A stretch of 64,000 nucleotides of DNA from the NCBI GenBank assembly GCA_016124235.1, contig WGOC01000009.1, positions 62,001-126,000 on the forward strand. The letters run 5' to 3'. The DNA comes from a bacterium (GTDB lineage: Bacteria > Verrucomicrobiota > Verrucomicrobiia > Limisphaerales > RI-55). The notes below the pieces were generated by a model. It was given only the letters and a program-made list of their open reading frames with translations, was not told the origin of the DNA and did no database searches. This document shows positions 1 through 8,767 of the stretch, piece by piece (the first letter of the stretch is position 1; every line of letters begins with the position of its first letter). Both the position numbers and the translations under genes were made by a program.

Positions 1-2
1 TC

Positions 3-662
3 TTTTCACCGGGCGACATCATGGTGTTTCCGGCCGGTGTTCAATATTCCTGCCGTTTCAAGGGCGATTCCGAGTTTCTGGTGATGAGTCTGAGCAATGA
101 CGTAATTACGCGCGCAGCCCAGGCGATCACTGATCGCGGGGATTCCGGTTTGCGGTTGAACTGGGGAATTCGGGACCCCTTCGTCCGCCAGACGATGGCC
201 AACCTGGAGGACTTGTGTGAGGCCCTCCGCACGCCAGACCGGATCTACGGTGAAACACTGGCCAACTCACTGGCCATGCACCTGGTCAGAAACAGCAAAC
301 AAATGAACGGCCATTTCGGAAGCAACCATCGGGGGCTCTCCCGGGCGCAGCTCGGGCGGGTATTGGACTTCATTCACGGCACGCCGTACTCGGATATTTC
401 GTTGCGCTCCATGGCCTCCGCCGCCGGCCTGAGTCCGTTCCATTTCTCCCGAATGTTCAAGGTGGCCACCGGTGTCTCTCCGCACCAGTACGTGCTGCGT
501 CGGCGGATTGAAATCGGCGCGGAAATGCTGCTTTCCCGGGCGGACAGCATCGCTTCGATTGCCTTGGAACTGGGCTTCGCCGACCAGAGCCATTTTACGA
601 TGCACTTCAAGCGCGTCCACGGAATCGGGCCCGCCGGCTTTCGCCGACAACACCGTCGTTGA
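3..662 (+). CDS. AraC-family transcriptional regulator, 5' end cut by window
   Basis: The reading frame is open to the left edge. The residues before the first ATG (position 21) read FSPGDI, as in the cupin-like sensor domain of AraC proteins (PGD followed by FPAG), so the true start lies outside the window. The last 100 residues hold the two helix-turn-helix units of the AraC DNA-binding domain: a first one around SMASAAGLSPFHFSRMFK, a linker with GVSPHQYVLRRR, and a second one around IALELGFADQSHFTMHFKR. It should be a ligand-responsive activator or repressor. The ligand cannot be guessed, and the next gene (tyrS) is not an obvious target. Confidence 0.88.
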   Translation, partial: FSPGDIMVFPAGVQYSCRFKGDSEFLVMSLSNDVITRAAQAITDRGDSGLRLNWGIRDPFVRQTMANLEDLCEALRTPDRIYGETLANSLAMHLVRNSKQMNGHFGSNHRGLSRAQLGRVLDFIHGTPYSDISLRSMASAAGLSPFHFSRMFKVATGVSPHQYVLRRRIEIGAEMLLSRADSIASIALELGFADQSHFTMHFKRVHGIGPAGFRRQHRR

Positions 663-759
663 CCACGGAAGCTGGACCGCCGGCACAAGCCAGGTGCCGC
701 AAATTGCTGGAGTTTGACCTTGAGCGGCTCGCGGTCGCCCGCGAAAACTTCCGCCGCAA

Positions 760-2046
760 ATGAGTATTCTCGATGAACTGCAATGGCGGGGTTTGCACGC
801 GGACTGCACCGACCTGGCGGGACTGACCGCACGGTTGAATGAAGGCGGCATCACACTCTACTGCGGTTTTGATCCCACGGCCGACAGTCTGCACGTGGGC
901 CACCTCGTACCTCTGCTGGCGCTCGCGCGCTTCCAACGATTCGGCCATCACCCGATTGCCGTGGCGGGCGGCGCCACGGGAAGCATCGGCGATCCCAGCG
1001 GCAAGTCGGCTGAGCGCTCGCTGCTGACCAAGGAACAGATCGCCGCAAACGTGGCCGCCGTTCGGCCGCAGCTCGAACGCTTTCTCGATTTTAAGGCGGC
1101 GACCAATCCGGCCCGTTTGGTAGACAATGCCGATTGGACCGCCGGGGTCAGTTACCTCGATTTTCTGCGCGACGTGGGCAAACATTTCACCGTCAACGTC
1201 ATGGTGGCCAAGGAAAGCGTGCGCGCCCGGATGGAAGATCGCGAAGTCGGCATCAGCTACACGGAATTCAGCTACATGCTGCTGCAGGCCTTTGATTTCC
1301 AGCAGTTGCACGAAGCCCACAACTGCCAGTTGCAAATCGGTGGCAGCGACCAGTGGGGCAACATCACGATGGGCATCGATCTCGTTCGTAAAAAAGGCGG
1401 CGGCCACGCGTTTGGCCTGACGTTGCCACTTATCACGAAGGCGGACGGAACAAAGTTTGGCAAAACCGAAGCCGGCGCGATCTGGCTCGATCCCAAAAAG
1501 ACGAGCGTGTATCGCTTCTATCAGTTTTGGATCAACACCGACGATCGCGATGTGATCCGCTACTTGAAGTATTTCACTTTTCTTGACCGCGCCGAAATCG
1601 AAGCGCTGGAGAATGCGCACACGACCAATCCGGGAGCCCGCGAAGCTCATCGTGCGCTGGCCCAGGCCGCCACGGAATTGATCCACGGAGCCGATGCGGC
1701 ACAGGAAGCCCAGCGTGCCAGCGCGATTCTTTTCGGCGGGGGTCTGGACGGCATTCGGGAGAGCACGTTCAACGAAATCGTTGGCGAAGTTCCCACCAAG
1801 GAAATGTCGGCCGAACGGCTGTCCGGCGAGGGCATTCCGTTGGTCGATTTGTTGACCGAATCCGGTCTGTGCTCGAGCAAGGGTCAGGCACGCAAAGACA
1901 TTCAAGGCGGTGGAATCTATTTGAACAACGAACGGGAGTCGGATTTCCAAAGACATGTGACCTCGCAAAGTTTGTTGTTTGGCCGGCATTTGCTTTTGCG
2001 CAAAGGCCGGCGCAATTACACCGTGATTACGGTTTGTCCGGCATGA
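760..2046 (+). CDS. tyrS: Tyrosyl-tRNA synthetase
   Basis: Class Ic aminoacyl-tRNA synthetase that charges tRNA-Tyr in the cytoplasm. The 428-residue length is normal for the bacterial enzyme. The HIGH-type motif is HVGH at residues 45-48, after CGFDPTADSL. The Rossmann core carries the tyrosine/tRNA-type QIGGSDQWGNI segment. The KMSKS loop is KFGKT, near residue 233. The C-terminal 75 residues form the S4-like RNA-binding domain (LLTESGLCSSKGQARKDI). The stop codon overlaps the ATG of the next gene (ATGA at 2043-2046), so the two are probably translationally coupled. The 97 bp upstream of the start hold no recognisable gene. Confidence 0.97.
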   Translation: MSILDELQWRGLHADCTDLAGLTARLNEGGITLYCGFDPTADSLHVGHLVPLLALARFQRFGHHPIAVAGGATGSIGDPSGKSAERSLLTKEQIAANVAAVRPQLERFLDFKAATNPARLVDNADWTAGVSYLDFLRDVGKHFTVNVMVAKESVRARMEDREVGISYTEFSYMLLQAFDFQQLHEAHNCQLQIGGSDQWGNITMGIDLVRKKGGGHAFGLTLPLITKADGTKFGKTEAGAIWLDPKKTSVYRFYQFWINTDDRDVIRYLKYFTFLDRAEIEALENAHTTNPGAREAHRALAQAATELIHGADAAQEAQRASAILFGGGLDGIRESTFNEIVGEVPTKEMSAERLSGEGIPLVDLLTESGLCSSKGQARKDIQGGGIYLNNERESDFQRHVTSQSLLFGRHLLLRKGRRNYTVITVCPA

Positions 2047-3278
2047 AAGAGCGCGGACTCATTCTGATTTTTCTGCTGGCCGCTTCGTTGGTTGCGCAAG
2101 CCGGTCCGGATGACGAGTTCGCGCAAGTCGTCAAGGTCATCCAGCACGGCGATCAGATGGTCGAACAAGGCAAGGATCGGGCGGCGATGGATGAGTATCG
2201 CAAAGCACAGGACGCGCTCCTCAAGTTTCGCAAAGTCTATCCAGATTGGGACAAACAGGTCGTTGCCTTCCGCCTTCGCTATCTGGGCGATCGCCTGGGC
2301 AACTGGACGGACACCCCCGAAGTGGCAGAGCCAAAATCCGACACCGAAGTCGACGCCCTGCGAAACCGCATCAATTTCCTCGAACGTTCCAGCCAGCAAT
2401 ATCAGGCGCAGGTGAACCAACTCGTCGGCGAAAACAATCGGTTGTCGAGCCGGTTGCGCGAAGCGTTGGCGATCCGACCGGCCGCCGCCGATCCCAAGCT
2501 TTTAGCGGACGCGCAGGAAAAGCTCAGTTCAGCAGAAAGCGAAATCACCCAGTTGAAGGCGAAGATCAAGGAACTCGAAACCGACTTGGCCGAACTGCCG
2601 AAACCGGACGAGGCGAAGAAAAACGCAAAGCTGGTTGAAGAGTTGCGCAAGAACCTGAATCTGACGTTGGCTGACACAGACGCTTTGCGAAAAGAAAATG
2701 CCGAACTGCGCAAAGCCGCCGCCAAAGCAACCGTACCGCAAGCACCGAAAGATGATGCAACCAATCGACAAATTGAGGCACAGGTGGCGCAGAGCGCAGC
2801 GGAGTTGGCGATTCAACAATTGAAGTCGGAAAACTCCCACCTCCAACAGGAGCTGGTGGCCGCTCAGAAGAAAGCGGACGAACAACCGCCCGCCCCCACG
2901 GCGGCGACCAAAGGTTTCCGCGCGGCCGATCGAGCACGCATGGCTCTGGCGAACAATCGCGGCGATGAAGCCATCCAAGCGTTGGCACCGGAACTGGAAA
3001 CGCACCCGGACAATATTGAAGGTTGGTATCTGATGGGTTTGGCCCGCCTGGAAAAGAATGATTACGAGGACGCGGAGGCAGCGCTGAAAAAGGCGTTGGT
3101 TCTCAAACCGGATTGGGGCGCCGCCCACGCCGGCCTCGCGCGACTCTACCTACGACGATCTCCGGCCGATCCAGCTTTGGCACGATGGCATTACCACAAG
3201 GCGGTCGAAGCGGGGTTCCCCCGTGATAAATCACTCGAGCAATCAATGCATTGGGAGCAGCCGGACGCACCGCGCTGA
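2043..3278 (+). CDS. Exported coiled-coil protein with C-terminal TPR repeats
   Basis: 411 residues from the ATG that overlaps the tyrS stop. An upstream in-frame start at 1869 lies inside tyrS and is less likely. A signal peptide (residues 1-20, ending LVAQA) suggests export. Residues about 100-320 are rich in E, K, L and Q and look like a long coiled coil. The last 90 residues form TPR units (EGWYLMGLARLEKNDYEDAE and the following repeat). It is probably a periplasmic scaffold. I do not recognise a specific family, and coupling to tyrS does not suggest a function. Confidence 0.8.
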   Translation: MKERGLILIFLLAASLVAQAGPDDEFAQVVKVIQHGDQMVEQGKDRAAMDEYRKAQDALLKFRKVYPDWDKQVVAFRLRYLGDRLGNWTDTPEVAEPKSDTEVDALRNRINFLERSSQQYQAQVNQLVGENNRLSSRLREALAIRPAAADPKLLADAQEKLSSAESEITQLKAKIKELETDLAELPKPDEAKKNAKLVEELRKNLNLTLADTDALRKENAELRKAAAKATVPQAPKDDATNRQIEAQVAQSAAELAIQQLKSENSHLQQELVAAQKKADEQPPAPTAATKGFRAADRARMALANNRGDEAIQALAPELETHPDNIEGWYLMGLARLEKNDYEDAEAALKKALVLKPDWGAAHAGLARLYLRRSPADPALARWHYHKAVEAGFPRDKSLEQSMHWEQPDAPR

Positions 3279-3297
3279 CCCCCCGAAAACTGACGGC

Positions 3298-3325
3298 TTG
3301 TCTGCGCGGTTCCGGGCGTTAGAGT
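3298..3325 (+). promoter_or_regulatory. Putative housekeeping promoter of the LysR gene
   Basis: TTGTCT at 3298-3303, a 16-bp spacer, then TAGAGT at 3320-3325, about 24-30 bp before the start codon. The LON-domain gene at 8872 has the same arrangement (TTGCCA, 16 bp, TAGAGT), which gives some internal support. Confidence 0.45.
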
Positions 3326-3354
3326 GCCGCCCAAGTCCTTTCCAATCCATGTTG

Positions 3355-4236
3355 ATGAACGTTCATCATCTCGAGCTGTTTTACTACGTTGCCCGCCATC
3401 AGGGGATTTCCGAAGCCGTTCGCAATATACCCTACGGGATTCAGCAGCCGGCCGTGAGCGGTCAGATCATCGCGTTGGAAGATTTCCTCGGCGTCAAATT
3501 GTTTCAACGGCGGCCATTTATCCTGACCCCGGCAGGCCAGGAATTGTATCAGTTCATCGAACCGTTTTTTAGCCGGCTGGAGCCGATGACCGAAAAGCTC
3601 CAGGGGGGAACTGCGCATCAAATTCGGATTGGCGCTTCTGAAGTTGTGCTGCGGGACCACGTGCCGTATTTCATCAAACAGGTGCAGAAGAAGTTTCCCC
3701 AACTGCGGCTTACCCTGCGCGAAGGTTACCAGCCGCAGATTGAGCGCTGGCTCGAACAGGAAGAACTGGACCTGGGATTCACCCTGATTGGCGACAATCC
3801 TCCGGCCGGCATCCAGAGCACTCCGCTTTTGACGCTGCCACTTGTCCTGCTGGTTCCAAAAACCAGCCGTATCAAATCGGCCGAGGACATTTTGCAGAAG
3901 GACAAGATCGATGACGCCCTGATCAATCTCCCGGCCAATGAAGCCATTACCAAGAACTTCCAGCAGGGCTTGCTGCGTCGCGGCGTGGACTGGTTTCCCT
4001 CCATCGAAGTCAGTTCACTGCACCTTATTGAGACATACGTTGCCAACGGACATGGCATCGGTTTGTTTGCCAAAATACCGGTCACCAAAATCCATAAAGA
4101 TGTCCGTATGTTACCCCTGCCGGATTTCCCCCCCGTCGTCTTCGGCGCCCTATGGAAAGGTCGCCCCACTCCGATAATGCAGGCCTTTCTCGACGAGGCC
4201 CGCACTCGCAGTGTCGAGGTATCGGATCCTGCCTGA
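3355..4236 (+). CDS. LysR-family transcriptional regulator
   Basis: 294 residues from ATG 3355; a second ATG two codons earlier (3349) is equally possible. The N-terminal winged helix-turn-helix is clear: HHLELFYYVARHQGISEAV, then QQPAVSGQIIALEDFLGVKL and FQRRPFILTPAGQ. It is followed by a periplasmic-binding-protein-like effector domain (about residues 90-285). The gene stands directly upstream of the pilus operon in the same direction, but 132 bp that include a separate promoter-like element lie between them. A link to pilus regulation is therefore only a possibility. Confidence 0.88.
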   Translation: MNVHHLELFYYVARHQGISEAVRNIPYGIQQPAVSGQIIALEDFLGVKLFQRRPFILTPAGQELYQFIEPFFSRLEPMTEKLQGGTAHQIRIGASEVVLRDHVPYFIKQVQKKFPQLRLTLREGYQPQIERWLEQEELDLGFTLIGDNPPAGIQSTPLLTLPLVLLVPKTSRIKSAEDILQKDKIDDALINLPANEAITKNFQQGLLRRGVDWFPSIEVSSLHLIETYVANGHGIGLFAKIPVTKIHKDVRMLPLPDFPPVVFGALWKGRPTPIMQAFLDEARTRSVEVSDPA

Positions 4237-4240
4237 TCAG

Positions 4241-4258
4241 TTGGCCCGCGATTTGCAG
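4241..4258 (+). promoter_or_regulatory. Putative sigma-54 (-24/-12) promoter of the pil operon
   Basis: TTGGCCCGCGATTTGCAG matches the RpoN consensus TGGCACG-N4-TTGCW with one mismatch. The diagnostic GG and GC dinucleotides have exactly ten bases between them. The predicted transcription start is near 4268, about 100 nt before pilM. Sigma-54 control of pilus genes is known in other bacteria. A bacterial enhancer-binding protein would be needed, and none is encoded in the window. Confidence 0.6.
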
Positions 4259-4262
4259 CGGA

Positions 4263-4365
4263 GGTTGATAGCTTCTTAAGACGTTCCGAAGTCTGCCGAT
4301 GAGTTGTTAGCAGCGTGCGTTGCTCAAAGGCAGGTCTGAACCGACCTGGAACGAAGCTATCAACC
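4263..4365 (+). other. 103-bp element with perfect 13-bp terminal inverted repeat in the pilM leader
   Basis: GGTTGATAGCTTC at 4263-4275 is exactly complementary to GAAGCTATCAACC at 4353-4365, which ends 3 bp before the pilM ATG. Between the arms lie three smaller hairpins: AGAC/GTCT (4279-4294), AGCAGC-GTGC-GTTGCT (4309-4324) and CAGGTC-TGAACC-GACCTG (4331-4348). It may be a structured 5' leader that occludes the pilM translation start, or a small palindromic element. If transcription starts at the sigma-54 site (about 4268), only about 8 of the 13 closing pairs would be in the RNA. Confidence 0.6.
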
Positions 4366-4368
4366 ATA

Positions 4369-5451
4369 ATGGAACTGCCATTTCTCAATCGAAAAGCCAA
4401 ACGCATCGATCAACTGATCGCGATCGATCTGGGCAGCCGGGCCACAAAAGCGGTGCATCTGCACCGGCAAGGTGATGGATTTGCCCTCACTGGATTCACG
4501 ATCCTCGATGCTCCCGGGGTTGGCGAACGCGCCGCTTCTGCCGAATTGCTGGCCGAACATCTCAAGCAGGTGCATCAACTCCTGGGGGCTCCCACGAAGC
4601 AGGTGGTTCTCGCCGTCGGCGTGCAGGAAAGTCTCTTGCGCCATGCGGAAATGCCCATGATTCCAACGCCCGAATTGCGGACCGTGCTGAAAGTTGGTTC
4701 ACGGAATTTTTTGCAGGAGGATCTCCCGGGCCACGTGTTTGACTGCCATTTGCTGGCCATTCAGCAACCCAACTCAGGACCTGAAATCGCCAAAGGCAAG
4801 GTCAATACCTCCGCCATGAAACAACGCGTGCTGGTAGGAGGGATCAAACAGACACGCCTCGATGATTTAACCAACGCCGCAAAGGATGCCGGTCTTTCCC
4901 TGGTCGCGGTCGTTCCCGGCCATATCGGACCCGCCAACGCACTCGAAATGGCCGAGAGCGAGACCTTCACCAACGAGGTCGTCGCCCTGGTGGAAGTCGG
5001 CTTCAAAAATTCCTGCATCAGCATTTTGAACTGCGGTGAAATTGTCCTGAACCGCGTGGTGAGCGTCGGCGGTGACAAACTCACCAACGGCCTGGCCGAG
5101 ACTTTGAGCATCAGTTACGAAGAAGCCGAGGGCATCAAAATCGGCATGCCGCACGAAGTACAATCGACCCTTGAAACGCTGTTGCTGCCGCTGGGCCGCG
5201 AGCTGCGCGCGTCGGCGGATTTCTTCGAGCACCAAAGTGAAAAGCCCGTCGCCCAAGTCCTGGTATCGGGCGGTTGTGCCTGTTCTGAGTTTCTCGCCCA
5301 GACTCTGCAAAACGAACTCCTGGCCCCCTGCCGTACATGGGATCCATCACGTTCATTCTCCAAGAACCTTGGGCCGGAGCAAATGGCCCAGTTTGAACCC
5401 AGCGCCGCCCGCTTATCCGTCGCCATCGGAGCCGCCGCGTCCGCATTCTAG
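4369..5451 (+). CDS. pilM: Type IV pilus assembly protein PilM (actin-like ATPase)
   Basis: 360 residues. The N-terminal IAIDLGSRATKAVHL is the phosphate-1 loop of the FtsA/PilM actin-like ATPase fold. Conserved segments around ALVEVGFKNSCISILNCGEIV (phosphate-2) and LVSGGCACSEFL (adenosine) follow. In pili, PilM sits on the cytoplasmic face and binds the N-terminal tail of PilN. It is the first gene of a five-gene run that ends with a secretin. The start at 4369 was chosen over 4315 because homology begins only after it. Confidence 0.9.
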   Translation: MELPFLNRKAKRIDQLIAIDLGSRATKAVHLHRQGDGFALTGFTILDAPGVGERAASAELLAEHLKQVHQLLGAPTKQVVLAVGVQESLLRHAEMPMIPTPELRTVLKVGSRNFLQEDLPGHVFDCHLLAIQQPNSGPEIAKGKVNTSAMKQRVLVGGIKQTRLDDLTNAAKDAGLSLVAVVPGHIGPANALEMAESETFTNEVVALVEVGFKNSCISILNCGEIVLNRVVSVGGDKLTNGLAETLSISYEEAEGIKIGMPHEVQSTLETLLLPLGRELRASADFFEHQSEKPVAQVLVSGGCACSEFLAQTLQNELLAPCRTWDPSRSFSKNLGPEQMAQFEPSAARLSVAIGAAASAF

Positions 5452-5459
5452 CCTGTCTT

Positions 5460-6143
5460 ATGCCTGTTCGTATCAACCTCCTATCGGAAGTCATCGCCGC
5501 TGAAGAAGAAAAGCGCAATGACCCGGTCAAACGCACGATCTGGATCGGCGCGTTTGGCTTCTTCCTGGTGATGCTTTGGTCCAGCACGCTGCTCTTCGAG
5601 CAAATGATTGTGAGCAGCAATCTCGCGGAGAAAAAGGGCGAGTGGGCCCGGCTCGAACCTTCAAACAAGGAACTCCGGACCACCACCGGCGCGATCCGCG
5701 ATGGCATGGAAAAGATCACTTCGCTCGATCGCCTCGCCACCAACCGCTTTCTGTGGGCGCCCGTTCTGAATGCCCTGCAATACACGATGGTGGGTGACCG
5801 TGTGCAACTCGTACGGCTGAATGGATCCCAAAGCTTCGAAGTGGTGATGCCGCCGAAGGAGAAGAAAACGTCGAGTGCCAAGAAGAAGAAAGAAAAGCCG
5901 GCGACTTCCACGGAACGGACGCTACTAACGCTCGACGCCCGCGATTTCGGTTCGCAAGGCGATCAGAACTTCAACGCCTTCATCGCGGCAATTGGGAAAT
6001 CAGATTATTTCAAATCCAAGCTCGATGCAGGCGGCGTGAAACTCGCGAAACTGCTTCCTCCAACGCAACAGGGCGGTAACGCCGACAAGCAGTACACGCA
6101 ATTCACGGTCGAGTGCAAATTCCCGGAAAAGGAGCGCAAGTAA
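5460..6143 (+). CDS. PilN-like inner-membrane assembly protein
   Basis: 227 residues. It starts with MPVRINLLSE, the short cytoplasmic INLL motif that in PilN docks onto PilM. One membrane helix follows (about residues 28-52), then a periplasmic domain. A lysine-rich low-complexity stretch (PKEKKTSSAKKKKEKP) near residue 130 is an oddity. The call rests on the N-terminal motif and its place after pilM; the periplasmic part is divergent. Confidence 0.78.
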   Translation: MPVRINLLSEVIAAEEEKRNDPVKRTIWIGAFGFFLVMLWSSTLLFEQMIVSSNLAEKKGEWARLEPSNKELRTTTGAIRDGMEKITSLDRLATNRFLWAPVLNALQYTMVGDRVQLVRLNGSQSFEVVMPPKEKKTSSAKKKKEKPATSTERTLLTLDARDFGSQGDQNFNAFIAAIGKSDYFKSKLDAGGVKLAKLLPPTQQGGNADKQYTQFTVECKFPEKERK

Positions 6144-6144
6144 T

Positions 6145-6714
6145 ATGGCTAAGCTTTCCAAAGACAAACGCGATCGCGTGATTCTTGTGGCCCTGGTCAG
6201 TGTGTTTGCCATGGCCGCCGCCTGGATGCTTCTGGTGCGATCACAGCAAGAGAAGCTGAAACAGATTGCGGTTGAAACACGCAATATCGACGAACAAATC
6301 AAGGGCACACGCCGGTTGTTGGCGCAGCGGGAGGAATTCGCAAAGACACTACAAAAGATCAACGCCGAGGTCTCGAAGCGCGAAGATGGCATGGCAAGTG
6401 GTGACCGGTTCTTTTGGTTTGTGAACATGCTGAACAAGTTCAAAGCGAATTACGACGTGGAGATACCACAGATCAGCCCCGAAACGGTGGGGCCGGTCGG
6501 AATCTTCCCGGAGTTTCCGTATCAAGCCGCGACCTTCAAGATCAGTGGATCAGCACATTTTTATGATTTTGGCCGGTTCTTGAAAGATTTTGAGAATCAG
6601 AATCCATACGTCCGCATCCAGAATCTGGACCTCGAACCGGACACCACGCCCAATTCCGAAAAGGTCACTTTCCGTATGGATGTGGTGACTTTGATCAAAC
6701 CCGCCACGACCTAA
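6145..6714 (+). CDS. PilO-like inner-membrane assembly protein
   Basis: 189 residues. A single N-terminal membrane helix (VILVALVSVFAMAAAWMLL) is followed by a coiled-coil stretch (about 30-80) and a small alpha/beta domain, the standard PilO/GspM layout. The start lies 2 bp after the pilN-like stop. PilO pairs with PilN in the inner-membrane alignment complex that links PilM to the outer-membrane secretin through PilP. Sequence similarity is low, so the call leans on architecture and synteny. Confidence 0.72.
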   Translation: MAKLSKDKRDRVILVALVSVFAMAAAWMLLVRSQQEKLKQIAVETRNIDEQIKGTRRLLAQREEFAKTLQKINAEVSKREDGMASGDRFFWFVNMLNKFKANYDVEIPQISPETVGPVGIFPEFPYQAATFKISGSAHFYDFGRFLKDFENQNPYVRIQNLDLEPDTTPNSEKVTFRMDVVTLIKPATT

Positions 6715-6720
6715 TCAGCC

Positions 6721-7236
6721 ATGAAATCCTCGTATCAATCCTGGTTGGCCAGCGTGTCTCTGTCTCTTTTGACGTGTCTGGTTTCAGACCACAGCGCAGC
6801 GGGCGCGGAAACCGTATCGGCCCGCACCCTGCCCAACACGACACCGCGCTCGGGCAGCATCATTTCAAATCAAATCCCGGAGATCGAAATCCCTTCGTCT
6901 GTCTTCGTGAGTGACTTCAGCAATCCTTCGGCTCGTGATCCGTTTTTTCCAAACGCGATTTACACGCAGAGCAAAAAGAAAATCGATGATGCTCCACAAC
7001 CAACACCAACGCAGCTTGACGATGGCGTTCTAAAATCTCTCAAACTGACGGGCATGGGTGGGGTTGGCGATCGGCGTTGGGCCATGATCAATAACGTGAC
7101 GATCTATTTGGGAGAGGACGCCAAATTCAATGTGGGTGGGAAGCTGCTTACGGTCGAGTGTCTGAAACTCGACGAAAAGTCAGTGACCATCGGCGTGAAA
7201 GGTAAACCGATTCGCCGCCAGATCGACCTCGAATAA
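6721..7236 (+). CDS. PilP-like periplasmic linker protein
   Basis: 171 residues with an N-terminal signal peptide (about 1-28). A disordered middle contains SARDPFFP, the type of phrase seen in PilP and GspC proteins before the HR domain. The C-terminal 65 residues resemble a small beta barrel (VGDRRWAMINNVTIYLGEDA, then the TVECLKLDEKSVTIGVKGK stretch). PilP connects PilN/PilO to the secretin. The call depends mainly on gene order. Confidence 0.65.
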   Translation: MKSSYQSWLASVSLSLLTCLVSDHSAAGAETVSARTLPNTTPRSGSIISNQIPEIEIPSSVFVSDFSNPSARDPFFPNAIYTQSKKKIDDAPQPTPTQLDDGVLKSLKLTGMGGVGDRRWAMINNVTIYLGEDAKFNVGGKLLTVECLKLDEKSVTIGVKGKPIRRQIDLE

Positions 7237-7291
7237 CCAGCCAGAAATTCAACGGATTTCAGTCAACTCAATCAACCAAGACAAACAGCAC

Positions 7292-8743
7292 ATGAAACGA
7301 ACAACCAAACTCACGTATCTCCTTGGGCTGGCCTTGAGCAGCACAGTCTGCTTCGCCCAGGACGCGACTCCGCCCGCTCAACCGGCGGTAACCCAAGGGG
7401 AGGTCGTTCCTCTAATCGTCATCGACGAAGCGCCGCTCATCGAGGCGGTGAAGACACTGGCCCGGCAGGCAGGGATCAATTTTATTCTCGATCCGCGTTT
7501 GACGAATCCCGAGCCCGGTCCGGACGGCAAAGTGCCGGTCCAGCCGAACGTGACGATTCGCTTCGAGAACGTCACCGCCGAAGACGCGCTGGTTTCTGTG
7601 CTCGAAACCTACAATTTGACGATGGTGCGCGATCCCAAAACGAAGGTCGCACGCATCACGATCAAGGATCCCGATGCATTGCCGCCGTTGGTGACGCGCG
7701 TCGTTCAATTGAACTACGCGAACCCGACCAACCTGGTGTCGACGCTGATGCCCACTTTGGGCGACAAGCGCAGCCGTATCCTGGCCGACGGCCGCACGCG
7801 TAAATTGATCGTTGTGGCGACGGAAAAGGATCAGGACGCCGCAGCTGAATTGATCAAAAAGCTGGATCTCAAAACCGAACAAGTTCTCATCGAGGGTGCC
7901 ATCGTGGAAACCTCGAAGAATCCCAAGACGGTCAAGGGCATCGATTGGAGCGGAACGCTCGCCGCGCAGAACTTCAGTTTCGGCAATACGCCGTTGGGTG
8001 GCATAAACATGCAAACCGAGGGCGACAGCCTGAAGTTCTCACCGCAAACCGGTTACTTGAGTGCTGACGGTGTCAGCGCAGTGTTGAGCTTCCTCAACAC
8101 ACAGACCGATACGGAAGTCATGTCGACTCCCCGCACGGTCACGCTCGACAATCAGCCGGCAAAACTGGAAGTCACCACGGCTTTCCCGATCTTCCAGGTG
8201 ACGCCGGGTTCAGCCAACAGCCCCGCTGGTTCACAAGTTACTTACACGAACTTGGGCACCATCCTCACGGTGACGCCGCGCATCGCGGCCGACAACAATG
8301 TCTCGCTGACGGTTACGCCCGAAGTTTCCAACCTCGCTGGCAAAGACTCGCAGCAGGTCCCTGGTTCGCAAGGTGGGTCCGCGACGATCACAGCGAACAT
8401 CTACTCGATTCGTCGCTTCGATACGACGGTCCTGATTCCCAGTGGCAACACAATCGTCCTTGGTGGTTTGGTGAATGACGAATACACCGACAAGGAAACC
8501 AAGGTGCCGTTGTTGGGTGACCTGCCGGGTGTGGGTCGCGCGTTCCGTCACACGAACAAGGACCGCAATCGGAAGAACCTCCTGGTTTTCCTCACGCCGA
8601 CGATTCTGCGTGATGACGACTTCCAAAAGAGCGATTCCGCCAAGGCGTTCTTGCAATCGTCCTACCAGCCGAAGCCGGAATTCGACGACAGCGACGCTTG
8701 GGAAAGTGCCAAGCCGCACGACTGGCGCAAACCGGTCTACTAA
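7292..8743 (+). CDS. Type IV pilus/type II secretion secretin (PilQ/GspD family)
   Basis: 483 residues with a signal peptide (about 1-22). In order: an N0/STN-like domain (EAPLIEAVKTLARQAGINFI), an N1/NolW-type domain (VVQLNYANPTNLVSTLMPTL), and the secretin domain with VLIEGAIVETS, VMSTPRTVTLDNQPAKLEV and the C-terminal IPSGNTIVLGGLVNDEY and VPLLGDLPGVGRAFR motifs. It forms the outer-membrane pore for the pilus or pseudopilus. It is shorter than many PilQ proteins, with no AMIN domain and only a minimal N-domain set. It is the last gene of the operon, with a terminator 25 bp downstream. Confidence 0.92.
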   Translation: MKRTTKLTYLLGLALSSTVCFAQDATPPAQPAVTQGEVVPLIVIDEAPLIEAVKTLARQAGINFILDPRLTNPEPGPDGKVPVQPNVTIRFENVTAEDALVSVLETYNLTMVRDPKTKVARITIKDPDALPPLVTRVVQLNYANPTNLVSTLMPTLGDKRSRILADGRTRKLIVVATEKDQDAAAELIKKLDLKTEQVLIEGAIVETSKNPKTVKGIDWSGTLAAQNFSFGNTPLGGINMQTEGDSLKFSPQTGYLSADGVSAVLSFLNTQTDTEVMSTPRTVTLDNQPAKLEVTTAFPIFQVTPGSANSPAGSQVTYTNLGTILTVTPRIAADNNVSLTVTPEVSNLAGKDSQQVPGSQGGSATITANIYSIRRFDTTVLIPSGNTIVLGGLVNDEYTDKETKVPLLGDLPGVGRAFRHTNKDRNRKNLLVFLTPTILRDDDFQKSDSAKAFLQSSYQPKPEFDDSDAWESAKPHDWRKPVY

Positions 8744-8767
8744 GCCCGAGACCTGGTTGATTGATTC

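Noticed and set aside
607-1989. 460-codon open frame antisense to tyrS
   Set aside because: It lies opposite a complete tyrS with all motifs, has no recognisable domain, and is a composition shadow.
4263-4365. c-di-GMP-I (GEMM) riboswitch before pilM
   Set aside because: The conserved A-rich and GCAAAG-type core and tetraloop receptor are not present; only the position is suggestive.
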